A stretch of 64,000 nt of DNA from an uncultured Gallionellaceae bacterium (GTDB lineage Bacteria; Pseudomonadota; Gammaproteobacteria; Burkholderiales; Gallionellaceae), in assembly GCA_903847155.1 (NCBI GenBank), contig CAINCU010000017.1:1-64000 (forward strand), given 5' to 3'. The stretch's first letter is position 1. The number at the start of each line of letters is the position of its first letter. The position numbers and the translations under genes are program-made. The notes beneath the pieces are model-generated. The model had not been told where the DNA came from. It saw nothing but the letters and a program-made list of their open reading frames with translations, and searched no databases. This document shows, in pieces, positions 9,313-18,816 of the stretch.

Positions 9313-11092
9313 ATGCTTTATCAATATTCAGCTGTAGCCAGTATTCCAGTAGCGCAAGATGCCACAACTTGCTGCCATTCAAGCGCGTGAAGTGCGACTC
9401 GGGCGCGGAGAGCAGTTTTTCAACGTAGGTGCGATTGAACAAGCCCCGTTGCCTACACGCGTCTGACGTTAAAATATCCTGCATGAAACGCAGGAATTCG
9501 CCACGCACATATTTCAACGCCGGAACCGGGAAGTATCCTTTGGGGCGGTCTATCACCGAGTCTGGGATTAATCCACGCGCGATGGCTTTGAGCGGGTATT
9601 TTCCACCTTCCTTGAGGCGTAGTTCGGGTGGCATACGTGCTGCCAGTTCGACCAGTTCGTGATCGAGGAAAGGCACGCGCGCTTCCAACCCCCATGCCAT
9701 GCTCATGTTATCCATGCGTTTGACGGGGTCGTCCACGATGAGCGTCGTCACATCGAAGCGCAACACTTGATCGAGGAAGGTATCTGCGTGCGGACGTACC
9801 AATTCATGTTGCACCAATTCGCCGGTGACATCGGTCGTGTGATAACGGCTGTTTACAGTTTCAAGATATTCAGCATGGTCGCGGTCGAAATAATGATTGC
9901 GGAATCTGTCCAGAGCCGAGCCTTGTGCTGTTTGCATCTGCGGATACCAGAAGTAACCGCCGAATACTTCGTCGGCACCTTGTCCTGCCAGCGCGACTTT
10001 TACTTCTTGCGAAACCTTTTCAGCCAGCAGATAGAACGCGATGTTGTCCTGACTTACCATCGGCTCGGACATACTGCGCACCGCCTCCGGTAAGCGCCGC
10101 AACACTTCGCTATTGGGGATAATAAATTTGTGGTGACGCGTATTGAATCGCTTAACAACCTGATCGGAATATTCAAACTCGTCGCCTTTCTCCGCATCGC
10201 CACCAATATCTTCGAATCCGATAGAGAAGGTGCGCAGATCATGCACATGATCGGCCAGTAATCCGACGATCAAGCTGGAATCCAGACCACCGGAAAGCAG
10301 CACGCCCACGGGTACATCAGCGGCGAGGCGATGGCGCTCTACCACCTTTGTCAGCACCTGCCGTGTGGCAGACAGCCAATCCTGTTCGCTCAAGGCATAG
10401 ATGGGGCGCGTAGCTTGCAATGTCCAGTAGATGCGCTGTCTGACTTCACCTGAAGCCGTGAAACTCATACTAGTGGCGGGCGGTAATTTTTTTACGCCAT
10501 TAAGTAATGTGCGCGGCGCTGGAACCACAGCGTGCAGCGTGAGGTGATGATGCAGTGCAACAGAGTCGAGGCTAGTATCGACGTTGCCTGCTGCCAGCAA
10601 GGCTTGCAAGGTAGATGCGAAGCGCAGTGATGCGCCACTGACGGCATAGTACAAGGGCTTGATGCCGAAACGATCTCGCGCGAGGAATAAATTCTGATTA
10701 CGTATGTCCCATATCGCAAAGGCGAACATGCCGTAGAAACGCTCCACGCAATGCTCTCCCCATGCATGATAAGCTTTAATAATAACTTCGCTATCGCCAT
10801 CTGAGAAAAAATCGTAACCCATCTCAGTGAGTTCTATGCGCAGTTCTTTGTAGTTATAGATAGTGCCGTTGAACACTAGGGAGAGATGGAGTTCGTCATC
10901 CACCATGGGTTGTTTGGAATGCTCGGAAAGGTCGATGATGGAAAGACGCCTATGTCCGAATGCCAATACATTGTTGTTGTACAAACCTTCTGCATCCGGA
11001 CCGCGCCGGGCGAGTGATGACATCATCATTTTGATGCCATCCAGATTGGGAGGTTGCTTGTCGAAACGCAGTTCGCCACAAATACCACACAT
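9311..11092 (-). CDS. Asparagine-synthase-family amidotransferase (possible N-acetylglutaminylglutamine amidotransferase)
   Basis: A 593-aa enzyme with an N-terminal class II glutamine amidotransferase domain (Cys2 nucleophile in MCGICGELRFD, about 1-215) and a C-terminal ATP-pyrophosphatase synthetase domain with the PP-loop LSGGLDSS (about residues 266-273). From memory, the start and the stretch HHLTLHAVVPAPRTLLNGVKKLPPA resemble the subfamily that makes the osmolyte N-acetylglutaminylglutamine amide rather than AsnB proper. The usual partner (ATP-grasp/GNAT synthetase) is not next to it, so the substrate stays open. GAGGAGG lies upstream of the ATG. Confidence 0.8.
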   Translation of the reverse strand: MCGICGELRFDKQPPNLDGIKMMMSSLARRGPDAEGLYNNNVLAFGHRRLSIIDLSEHSKQPMVDDELHLSLVFNGTIYNYKELRIELTEMGYDFFSDGDSEVIIKAYHAWGEHCVERFYGMFAFAIWDIRNQNLFLARDRFGIKPLYYAVSGASLRFASTLQALLAAGNVDTSLDSVALHHHLTLHAVVPAPRTLLNGVKKLPPATSMSFTASGEVRQRIYWTLQATRPIYALSEQDWLSATRQVLTKVVERHRLAADVPVGVLLSGGLDSSLIVGLLADHVHDLRTFSIGFEDIGGDAEKGDEFEYSDQVVKRFNTRHHKFIIPNSEVLRRLPEAVRSMSEPMVSQDNIAFYLLAEKVSQEVKVALAGQGADEVFGGYFWYPQMQTAQGSALDRFRNHYFDRDHAEYLETVNSRYHTTDVTGELVQHELVRPHADTFLDQVLRFDVTTLIVDDPVKRMDNMSMAWGLEARVPFLDHELVELAARMPPELRLKEGGKYPLKAIARGLIPDSVIDRPKGYFPVPALKYVRGEFLRFMQDILTSDACRQRGLFNRTYVEKLLSAPESHFTRLNGSKLWHLALLEYWLQLNIDKA

Positions 11093-11368
11093 AGTAGAAA
11101 TGCCTCCTCGTTGGCTGAATGTTCGCGCCTACGTGATATTGATCTAAGTTACCGGAATTTATTGAGCCAGTGGATGTTAAACTAATAACTGCAATTCATA
11201 TAATTCTAGAAATTGTAAATGTTGCAGTCAAAATGGATAGACAGGGTCAAAAACGCAAAAAAACTATTGCAGCAATGTAAGCCTAATATTTTAAGTTGGC
11301 AATTAGCAAGTATTAAGTAAGAAGATCCTTGCCACGAGCAGTGAGATACCTTAACTAAGGTGAATATA

Positions 11369-12628
11369 ATGGACACGGTGAATCGGCTAGAATATTTTGT
11401 TGGAAGGCAATCGATTCTGGATCGCAATCAGGAATTGGCAGGGTTTGAATTGCTTTTCCGTTCAAGCCAAAAGAATTCATCTCATTTCCTTAATAATGTC
11501 ACTGCCACTTGCGAAGTGATTAATCATGTTTTCAACGAACAAGGATTCCACCGACTGTTGGGAAAACACCGTGGCTTCATTAATGTTGATGATCAGATGT
11601 TGATGGATGACACGCTTGAATTACTTCCCAAGGAAAAGGTAGTCATCGAACTGCTGGAAACTATCGAGGTAAACACCACCGTAGTTGAGCGCTGCAAATA
11701 TCTAAAATCTATGGGTTACATGCTGGCACTGGATGATGTTGATCAAAATACTGGTCATCTGGAACCGCTACGTGACTGTATCGACATCATCAAGATCGAT
11801 CTGAAGCTAACTGGCATGGGTGATGATCTTGAAAAAACTCTCACACGCCTAAGTGGCTGGTCAGCGAAATTACTTGCCGAAAAAGTGGACACCCGCGAAG
11901 TAGCAAAACGCTGCATTGATATTGGATTTCATTTATTCCAGGGCTTCTACTTCGCCAAGCCAATTATCATTACCGGCAAGCGTCTTTCCCATTCTGAGCT
12001 GGCTTTGATGCGATTGCTTAAACTTGTCATGAGTGAGGCTGAAACCGACCAAATTGCGGAAATATTTAAACAGAACCCCGACCTGACCTACAACCTATTA
12101 CGCCTTTCTAATTCAGCAGCCATGGGACTGCGTTTTAAAATTACTTCTGCCAGTAATGCAATCACGATGCTCGGTCGTCGCCAATTACGGCGTTGGTTGC
12201 AATTACTCATCTATACAAAAGCCAACAATTCTTCCTTCCCCGACCCCTTGTTGCAACTAGCCGCGACACGGGGCAAAGCCATGGAACTGTTGGTACAGAA
12301 CTTCGATAATAATTCCAAAGAGTTGGAGGACCGCGCCTTCATGGTCGGCATCATGTCTTTAATGCACACACTCCTCGGAATTCCTCTTGCTGAAGCTATT
12401 TCCCCACTCAATCCGCCAGAGGAAGTTCGTGATGCGCTGCTATTGCGAGTCGGCTTGCTTGGTAAGTTGCTATTATTGATTGAACATCTTGAACAGTATG
12501 ATATGGAAAAGGCCGGTCAATTACTTGAGGAACTTGCGCCGCTCAATGTCGAACAGCTCAACAAGGCTCACCTCGAAGCGCTTGCATGGTCGAACAGCTT
12601 CGAAGAGGCTGATGAAGATGGTGGGTGA
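11369..12628 (+). CDS. EAL-HDOD signalling protein, EAL domain probably inactive
   Basis: A 419-aa protein of the YuxH-like group: N-terminal EAL-type domain (about 8-195) followed by an HDOD domain (about 200-400). The EAL signature reads ELL (GFELLFR) and the later DDFG-like motif reads DDVD. Metal-binding residues are therefore missing and c-di-GMP hydrolysis is unlikely. Such proteins usually act by protein interaction. The open frame reaches GTG at 11360, but TAAGGTG ideally spaced before ATG 11369 makes the ATG the better start. A 267-bp gap separates it from the divergent amidotransferase; I see no clear site there. Confidence 0.85.
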   Translation: MDTVNRLEYFVGRQSILDRNQELAGFELLFRSSQKNSSHFLNNVTATCEVINHVFNEQGFHRLLGKHRGFINVDDQMLMDDTLELLPKEKVVIELLETIEVNTTVVERCKYLKSMGYMLALDDVDQNTGHLEPLRDCIDIIKIDLKLTGMGDDLEKTLTRLSGWSAKLLAEKVDTREVAKRCIDIGFHLFQGFYFAKPIIITGKRLSHSELALMRLLKLVMSEAETDQIAEIFKQNPDLTYNLLRLSNSAAMGLRFKITSASNAITMLGRRQLRRWLQLLIYTKANNSSFPDPLLQLAATRGKAMELLVQNFDNNSKELEDRAFMVGIMSLMHTLLGIPLAEAISPLNPPEEVRDALLLRVGLLGKLLLLIEHLEQYDMEKAGQLLEELAPLNVEQLNKAHLEALAWSNSFEEADEDGG

Positions 12629-12661
12629 AAAAAGTAAGTTAGTTATTCGATCAGGAGGTGG

Positions 12662-13612
12662 TCATTTAAAAAGTCCTAACAATCTGTACAACAGTCCAGA
12701 TTTTGTTTTCTGATTAGGTAATGCGAGAGGTTTGCTCTCGGCATCATTTGCTTTTAGAGTTGGTTGAGGTTTGGCCGCTTGTATTCCAAGCATTTCTTGC
12801 GCAATCGATATCTGTTCAGCGTGGTCTGCAAGAAAACTCAGACACTCTGTTTCGCTGAAGCCCAACTTCTTCGCCGCAGATACGTTTTGCCAAGCTACGA
12901 ATTTGGCGATCCCCGGTTTTTGCAGATTCGCCAATGTGACTACATCCACGTAATCTGCCAAGGCGCTACCATTGTCTCGTTGCAGATTTTCATAACCCGC
13001 GATGACTTCAATCAATTCATTCGAGAAATTCCAGCTTTGCAACAAGCGAGTGCCGACACGAGAGCCGTAACGGCGCACCAACTCATCCAACGTGGCTTGA
13101 TCGAGGTGCGGATGTCGGCGGTCTGCATAGGTGAGCAAGGGCAAGGCACCCAAGTTGTGAACCAATCCGGCAAGCATTGCCTGTTCGGGTTTCAGATGCT
13201 TGTGACGCTGGGCAATTACAAAACTGTTCGCGGCGACGCATCGGCTATGTTCCCACAACCTTTTTAATTTCTGATTGATGCTCGGGTTGTCGGCTTTGAA
13301 CAACTTGCTCATGGTGATAGTCATCACCAGATTGTGCAGCATGCGGTAACCTAGGCGGGAAACTGCACCACGTAATGTATCCACATACGTGCCGCCCGAT
13401 GCGGCTGCACTATTTGCCGCCTTAATGATGTGCGCAGAAATTGCAGGATCTGCGGAGAGTACTTGGATAAGTTCGTTGGCCGAGACGTTGGGATCGTCTA
13501 TCAATTTCCTGACCTTATTTGCCATTTCCGGCAGGGTGGGCAGATCGAGTGAATTGCTTTCTAGCGCGATCAATACCTCGTCGGCAATGGCTTGTTGAAT
13601 CTTGTCACTCAT
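12662..13612 (-). CDS. HDOD domain signalling protein
   Basis: A 316-aa protein with one HDOD domain (about residues 20-215; LPTLPEMANKVRKLIDDPN, then LSADPAISAHIIKAANSA) and a C-terminal helical tail. HDOD proteins are non-catalytic relatives of HD phosphohydrolases used in signalling. A frame extends to 13852, but that part only shadows the aminotransferase. ATG 13612 starts MSDKIQQAI and lies just after the aminotransferase stop, so the two are probably cotranscribed. It converges on the EAL-HDOD gene. Confidence 0.85.
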   Translation of the reverse strand: MSDKIQQAIADEVLIALESNSLDLPTLPEMANKVRKLIDDPNVSANELIQVLSADPAISAHIIKAANSAAASGGTYVDTLRGAVSRLGYRMLHNLVMTITMSKLFKADNPSINQKLKRLWEHSRCVAANSFVIAQRHKHLKPEQAMLAGLVHNLGALPLLTYADRRHPHLDQATLDELVRRYGSRVGTRLLQSWNFSNELIEVIAGYENLQRDNGSALADYVDVVTLANLQKPGIAKFVAWQNVSAAKKLGFSETECLSFLADHAEQISIAQEMLGIQAAKPQPTLKANDAESKPLALPNQKTKSGLLYRLLGLFK

Positions 13613-13616
13613 GATG

Positions 13617-14810
13617 TCACGCCAATGCTTTGGCGATGCGCTCCAGTGCTTTTTGCAAATTATCCATGGAAGTGGCGAAAGACAAACGGATATAGCCTTC
13701 GCTGCCGAAGGCCGATCCGGGCACCACGGCCACGCCAGCTTCCACCAGCAGGTATTCGGAGAAGGCGAGGTCGTTGGCTTCCTTGATAACACCTTTCTGG
13801 TGCAGGGCGGCGATGGCTTTGCGTGCATCGGGGAAGGCATAGAACGCGCCACCCGCCATGATGCAACTCAATCCCGGAATTTGATTCAGCTTGTTAACCA
13901 CAAACACATGGCGCTCGCGGAATGCCTTGAGCATCGGTGTAATGCAGCCTTGGTCGCCGTTCAGCGCGGCTTCCGCCGCAACTTGCGAAATGGAAGTCGG
14001 GTTGGAAGTGCTTTGCGATTGCACGTTTTCCATCGCGGTGATGAGGTTCTCCGGCCCCGCTGCGTAGCCGATGCGCCAGCCGGTCATCGCGTAAGCCTTG
14101 GACACGCCGTTTAGCACCATGGTGCGCGAATACAGGTCGGGGCAGGCGTTGAGAATGTTGACGAACTTCGCATCGGTCAACGCAATGTGTTCGTACATGT
14201 CATCGGTGGCGATGAGGATGTTCGGATGTTTGCGCAGCACTGCTCCCAGTGCCTGCAAATCTTCCAGCGTATAGACCGCACCGGACGGGTTGCTCGGGCT
14301 GTTGATGACCAACATCTTGGTCTTGGCTGTGATCGCTGCTTCCAGTTGCGCGGGTGTCATTTTGAAACCTTGCTCGATACCCGCCTGCACGATCACCGGC
14401 TTGCCTTCAGCGATGAGAATGATGTCCGGGTACGACACCCAATACGGTGCGGGAATAATCACTTCGTCGCCGGGATTGATGTAGGCAAGTGCGAGATTGA
14501 AAAAACTTTGCTTGCCGCCGCAGGAAACCAGAATCTGCTTGGCGGTGTAGTCCAGCCCGTTGTCGCGCTTGAACTTGGCGATGACGGCTTGCTTGAGCGT
14601 GGCGGTGCCGCCGACGGGTGTGTATTTGGTGAAGCCTTTGTTGATTGCGCCGATGGCGGCATCCTTGATGTGCTGGGGCGTATCGAAATCCGGTTCGCCT
14701 GCGCCCAGTCCGATAATGTCTTTACCTTCAGCCTTCAGCTTTGCCGCGCGGGCAGTGACGGCGAGAGTGGGGGAGGGCTTGATGGCTTGTACGCGAGTGG
14801 AGAGAGACAC
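13617..14810 (-). CDS. Pyridoxal-phosphate aminotransferase, aspartate aminotransferase type
   Basis: A 397-aa fold-type I (subgroup I-gamma) aminotransferase. Visible landmarks are GAGEPDFDTP, the PYWVSYPD substrate region, NSPSNPSGAVY, the PLP lysine in SKAYAMTGWRIGY (about residue 237), and the C-terminal arginine in YIRLSFATS. Most proteins of this type convert aspartate and 2-oxoglutarate to oxaloacetate and glutamate. Some also use prephenate, which the sequence alone does not settle. Confidence 0.9.
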   Translation of the reverse strand: MSLSTRVQAIKPSPTLAVTARAAKLKAEGKDIIGLGAGEPDFDTPQHIKDAAIGAINKGFTKYTPVGGTATLKQAVIAKFKRDNGLDYTAKQILVSCGGKQSFFNLALAYINPGDEVIIPAPYWVSYPDIILIAEGKPVIVQAGIEQGFKMTPAQLEAAITAKTKMLVINSPSNPSGAVYTLEDLQALGAVLRKHPNILIATDDMYEHIALTDAKFVNILNACPDLYSRTMVLNGVSKAYAMTGWRIGYAAGPENLITAMENVQSQSTSNPTSISQVAAEAALNGDQGCITPMLKAFRERHVFVVNKLNQIPGLSCIMAGGAFYAFPDARKAIAALHQKGVIKEANDLAFSEYLLVEAGVAVVPGSAFGSEGYIRLSFATSMDNLQKALERIAKALA

Positions 14811-14869
14811 GATTTTTCCTTGGAGTTTAAAGAATCTGCAAATTATACGCGCACCGCATTAAGAGTTGT

Positions 14870-17221
14870 CTATGTGGCAGCAGGAAAAACGTCATGTGTC
14901 CAGTAATGGCGGTGTGTTTTGCGGTAGCGCTCCAGCTGCAATCCTTGCGCATTCATCTCAATCAAAATCGCTCCGTCTGCGTCCGAGCGCATGGCTTGCG
15001 CACTGTGGCTGGCATAGCGCTGCTGGACTCCCGGGTGCGGATGGTTGAAGCGGTTGCGATAACCGGAAGTGAATATGACGTAGTGTGGTGCGACGGCAGC
15101 AACGAAATCTTCGGTCGAGGAACTTTTGCTGCCGTGGTGCGGCGCGACCAGCAAGGTGGCGGGAAGCTGGTCAGCATGCAGTTGCAGCAAACGCGTTTCG
15201 GATAGTTTTTCTATGTCACCGACCAGAAGGATATGCTGATCTCCAACGCTGATGCGCAGCACGCAACTTTTTTCGTTGTCATGCGGTTTGCTGATTGACG
15301 CGCTTTTGATCGAAGGATGCAGAACCTCGAAGCTGATGCCGTCCCATTCCCAGTTCTGTCCATCGCTGCAAGCCTGAAAATGATTTATTTCATTTCGCAG
15401 CGGATTGTCAGCAGGCAGAGAAGCCGACACCAAATCCACAGGCAGTGCCTGCAATACCGAAGCCGTACCACCCGCATGGTCGTTGTCATCGTGGCTCAGC
15501 ATCAGCATGTCCAGACGTTTGATGCCGCGCGCGCGCAACGCGGGTACGAGGATGCGGTTACCGCTGTCGGCATCGCCCGCGAAGTCGGGGCCGGTGTCGT
15601 AGAGCAGAGTGTGATGCTGTGTCTGCACCGCGACCGACAAGCCTTGCCCGACATCGAACACGATGATGCGCGCCGTGTTTGCTTCAGGCACGGGCGGCTC
15701 GATCACAAACATCGGCAGCAGCAAAATAACGCCGAAGCTGCGCAAGGGAAACCCGCGCGGAGCTAGTATCCATGCGGCTCCCAGCGTGCCGACTACGACG
15801 CTCCACAGCGGCGGTGCGTGCTGCGTCCATACCGCGAGCGGCAGCCCATCCAGCGCTTGCAACAGCCACATGCACAACGCCATCGCCTGGTGCGCGAGAT
15901 GCAGCATCCAGTCCAGCCCCGGCAAGGTGCCGAGCAAAGTAAGCGGCACCACCACGAAGCTGACCAGCGGAATGGCGAAGGCATTGGCAATGGGCGACAC
16001 CAGTGACAATTGCTGGAACAGCGCCAGCAGCGGCGGGATGAGGCCGATCATCATCGCCCATTGCACCTTGCCGTATTCTTCAAGCCAATGCTTCTTCCCG
16101 ATGCGATTCGCCGTTACGTAAAAGATCAACGCCACCGCGCCGAACGACAACCAGAAACCGGGCGCCTGCACCGCCCACGGATCGGCGAGCAACACGATCA
16201 ACAACGCGGTGGCCAGCATCTGGCTCCGCGCAATCGTGCGCGACAGCAACAGCATCACAGCGAAGGTGGCGAGCATGTACAGCGTGCGCTGCGCCGGAAT
16301 CTCGAAGCCGGAAAGCAAGGTGTAAAACAAAGCGGCAGCGAGGCCGACCAGCGCCGCCGCTTTGCGCGCGGGAAAGTGCAGCGTCAATTTCACACTGCGT
16401 CGCCACAGCCAGTAAGTGAGCGCGAAGGCCAGACTGGCCAACATGGTGATATGCAAACCGGAAATGCTCATCAGATGATTGACGCCAGTGCGGGTAAACA
16501 CCTGCCATTGCGCTTGAGGGATGGCGGATTGATCCCCGATGGCCAATGCCACGAGCACGCCGGTGTATGGCGCATCGCCCAGTGTCTGGTGGAAATGCGC
16601 GCGTACCGTTTCGCGCAATCGTTCGATGAAAAATGCCGGGCTGCGCGTCTGCTCATCCAGCTTGTGGTTGTCGGCCTTGCCATAGACATAGCCGGTGGCG
16701 CGTATGCCGCGCTCCAACGCCCAACCTTCAAAATCAAAACCGTTCGGATTTGCAGTGCCGTGCGGCTGCTTCAGGCGCACTGTGAATTGCCAACGTTCAC
16801 CTGCATGCAATTCCAACGGCTTGCCGGTATCGCCATCGTAGGTGGCAAGCTGGATATGGTGCGGCACATGCGCACCTTCAGTTTGCACACTCTCGACATC
16901 AAAAGCGAAACGCATCCCGCGTTCATGCAGGCGCGGCATTTCGGACACGACGCCGGTCAGCGCAATGTTTTTTCCTTGCCATTCGTCCGGCAGACTGTCG
17001 GCCAAACGCGCTTGAGCCACCCACGCCGCATACGAAAATCCCAACAGCAATGCGCACAGCAGAATGAACGAGAACCGGGCAATACGTAGCGCCAATTGCG
17101 CACTGTCTGGAATCAGCAAAGCGCATGCCGCCAGCGGCCAATACACCGGCAGATCCGGCAACGCGGCCTGCTGTTGCAGCCACCAAACGCCGAGCGCAAA
17201 GAAGATAGAAAAGGAAACCAT
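14870..17221 (-). CDS. comEC: DNA uptake channel protein ComEC/Rec2
   Basis: A 783-aa inner-membrane protein for natural transformation. It has an N-terminal membrane region and a DUF4131/OB-like domain (to about 190). The Competence membrane domain (about 215-490) contains GVNHLMSISGLHITMLA. A C-terminal metallo-beta-lactamase-like domain (about 525-760) carries DVGQGLSVAVQT, LSHDDNDHAGG and LVAPHHGSKSS. Length is normal. The long opposite-strand frames over this gene are shadows. It diverges from the DUF2062 gene with 33 bp between them. Confidence 0.94.
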   Translation of the reverse strand: MVSFSIFFALGVWWLQQQAALPDLPVYWPLAACALLIPDSAQLALRIARFSFILLCALLLGFSYAAWVAQARLADSLPDEWQGKNIALTGVVSEMPRLHERGMRFAFDVESVQTEGAHVPHHIQLATYDGDTGKPLELHAGERWQFTVRLKQPHGTANPNGFDFEGWALERGIRATGYVYGKADNHKLDEQTRSPAFFIERLRETVRAHFHQTLGDAPYTGVLVALAIGDQSAIPQAQWQVFTRTGVNHLMSISGLHITMLASLAFALTYWLWRRSVKLTLHFPARKAAALVGLAAALFYTLLSGFEIPAQRTLYMLATFAVMLLLSRTIARSQMLATALLIVLLADPWAVQAPGFWLSFGAVALIFYVTANRIGKKHWLEEYGKVQWAMMIGLIPPLLALFQQLSLVSPIANAFAIPLVSFVVVPLTLLGTLPGLDWMLHLAHQAMALCMWLLQALDGLPLAVWTQHAPPLWSVVVGTLGAAWILAPRGFPLRSFGVILLLPMFVIEPPVPEANTARIIVFDVGQGLSVAVQTQHHTLLYDTGPDFAGDADSGNRILVPALRARGIKRLDMLMLSHDDNDHAGGTASVLQALPVDLVSASLPADNPLRNEINHFQACSDGQNWEWDGISFEVLHPSIKSASISKPHDNEKSCVLRISVGDQHILLVGDIEKLSETRLLQLHADQLPATLLVAPHHGSKSSSTEDFVAAVAPHYVIFTSGYRNRFNHPHPGVQQRYASHSAQAMRSDADGAILIEMNAQGLQLERYRKTHRHYWTHDVFPAAT

Positions 17222-17254
17222 GTGCGTAGCGTAACCGAGCGCTAGAATCGCGTC

Positions 17255-17782
17255 ATGCGTAAATATATTCGAGGCCGTTTACCGAATCCTGAAAGCATCC
17301 GGCAAATCCGCTGGCTGCGCCCGGTTCATCACTGGTTGGTTCATCCCAATCTGTGGCATTTTCATCGCCGTTCGGTGTCGGGTGGAGTTGCGGTCGGACT
17401 GTTTTGCGGCTTGATTCCCGGCCCGTTGCAGATGCTCGGCGCCGCGCTGCTGGCCGTGTTGTTTCGCGTCAACCTGCCGGTGGCCATGTTCACCACGCTC
17501 TACACCAACCCCTTCACCATCGTGCCGTTATATTTGCTTGCTTACGAGATCGGCGTGCGGGTCAGCGGCAGCAACTCGTCGCATGTCGCTCCCGCTTTTC
17601 CTGATTGGCATTGGCACGACGGCTATGCTCCGGTGTGGAACTGGCTGCTGGAATTAGGCAAGCCATTGTTGATTGGGATTCCCCTGCTTGCATTGGGACT
17701 GGCGCTGATCGGCTACATTGTGGTGCGCCTCGGCTGGCGCGCGGCGGTAGTGTGGAAGTGGCGCAGGCGGTACTGGCGTTGA
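17255..17782 (+). CDS. DUF2062 membrane protein
   Basis: A 175-aa protein with two or three hydrophobic segments (about 47-75, 90-110 and 138-160). The DUF2062 core is VSGGVAVGLFCGLIPGPLQM followed by YTNPFTIVPLY. Function is unknown for the family. It is often encoded beside comEC in betaproteobacteria, as here. Confidence 0.85.
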   Translation: MRKYIRGRLPNPESIRQIRWLRPVHHWLVHPNLWHFHRRSVSGGVAVGLFCGLIPGPLQMLGAALLAVLFRVNLPVAMFTTLYTNPFTIVPLYLLAYEIGVRVSGSNSSHVAPAFPDWHWHDGYAPVWNWLLELGKPLLIGIPLLALGLALIGYIVVRLGWRAAVVWKWRRRYWR

Positions 17783-17834
17783 GTAACGCAGCCACAGAAG
17801 CGCAGAATGGGAAAGTGCATCGTCCCGCAACGCC

Positions 17835-17884
17835 CGTCAATAGGCGTTCTGCACTAGGTTGTGCGTGTAGAACGCCTATTGACG
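17835..17884. repeat. Palindromic repeat element, copy 1
   Basis: A perfect 16-bp inverted repeat (CGTCAATAGGCGTTCT / AGAACGCCTATTGACG) with an 18-bp loop lies between two convergent genes. The right arm and its flank GCGGCTTGCG recur with changes at 33921-33987 and 37761-37833. It may also end transcription from both sides, but there is no T tract. Confidence 0.75.
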
Positions 17885-17943
17885 CGGCTTGCGAAGCAGC
17901 AGTGAATAAATATCAGTTTATGGAACACAAGCCCGCGCTTGCG

Positions 17944-18816
17944 CTACAAGCGGATGCGATCCAGATAGCGTGCGCGGTACAGCAAACGCGGTGGATGGCT
18001 GGGATCGTCGGTGAAGGCGGAGCGGTCATGCAGCACGTTGTTGCATAGCAAGCCGATGCCGGGTTGCATGAGTGCATGGAAGATGTGCGGTGAGTTTGAG
18101 GCCAGCAGTTGTTCCAGTGCGGCGACTGCAGCCAGCGTTTCTGCATTCTGTTTCCATTCGATGCTGCGCGTGCGTGCGGTGTAACGCATATGCAGGTTAC
18201 CAGTTGCATCCAGCGAGAATACCGGCCCGCTCTGCGCAGCACGTACGCCATCGTTTTCATCTACGCGCTGCGGGATGGTCATCGCATCGGCTTGCATTAG
18301 GGCGTGGATGTGTTGCGGGTTTTCGTCGCGCAACAGTAGATAAGTCATCTCATGATCCATCAGCTGGTTTTCGCCGCCGCTTGCAGCGTTGCGTACGCAA
18401 TGCAGCACCATGGCGCGTATCTCGCGCTCCGGCGGGTTGTAATAGCCGTCGGTGTGCCACTTGATCGGTCGGTCGGTATAGGGGATGTAATTCTGGCGTG
18501 TGCCGTTGTCAAACACGCGGAGTTCGGAAACGCCATCCTCACCCGCCAGCCAGTTGGCATCGAGCCGGGTCAGTCCGAACTGCGCGCCCAGCATGCGCGG
18601 AATGTCGGTGTCGGCTTCGTGCATGGGGCTGGCGTAGATCGCCATGTTGCTACGGCGGACGCGTTCCGCCAACGCTGTGTGTTCGCTGGGAGTCAGCGTG
18701 CGCGGATCGCGTACTTCAACGATGAGTTCGTTAATCGAGGTTGGAGCGCTGGCAAGTTTTTGTTCGCGCCAGCGCAGGTAACTTTCAGTGTCGCCGAGGT
18801 CGAATGGATTGCTCAT
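17944..18816 (-). CDS. TauD/TfdA-like Fe(II)/2-oxoglutarate dioxygenase
   Basis: A 290-aa protein with the dioxygenase metal triad visible: His121 and Asp123 in KWHTDGYY, and His263 in NNVLHDRSAF. Arg277 or Arg281 is a likely 2-oxoglutarate contact. TauD relatives release sulfite from taurine or hydroxylate other small molecules; this sequence is divergent and its substrate cannot be named. It is the last gene of a minus-strand run with an unknown gene and the tandem TusA gene (4-bp or smaller gaps), which links it to sulfur metabolism by context only. Confidence 0.75.
   Translation of the reverse strand: MSNPFDLGDTESYLRWREQKLASAPTSINELIVEVRDPRTLTPSEHTALAERVRRSNMAIYASPMHEADTDIPRMLGAQFGLTRLDANWLAGEDGVSELRVFDNGTRQNYIPYTDRPIKWHTDGYYNPPEREIRAMVLHCVRNAASGGENQLMDHEMTYLLLRDENPQHIHALMQADAMTIPQRVDENDGVRAAQSGPVFSLDATGNLHMRYTARTRSIEWKQNAETLAAVAALEQLLASNSPHIFHALMQPGIGLLCNNVLHDRSAFTDDPSHPPRLLYRARYLDRIRL

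Noticed and set aside
11219-11320. 33-codon plus-strand frame before the EAL-HDOD gene
   Set aside because: No ribosome-binding site and no support beyond the open frame.
16010-17089. 359-aa plus-strand open frame opposite comEC
   Set aside because: It is a shadow of the GC-rich comEC gene, with a composition of Gln, Arg and His typical of antisense frames.
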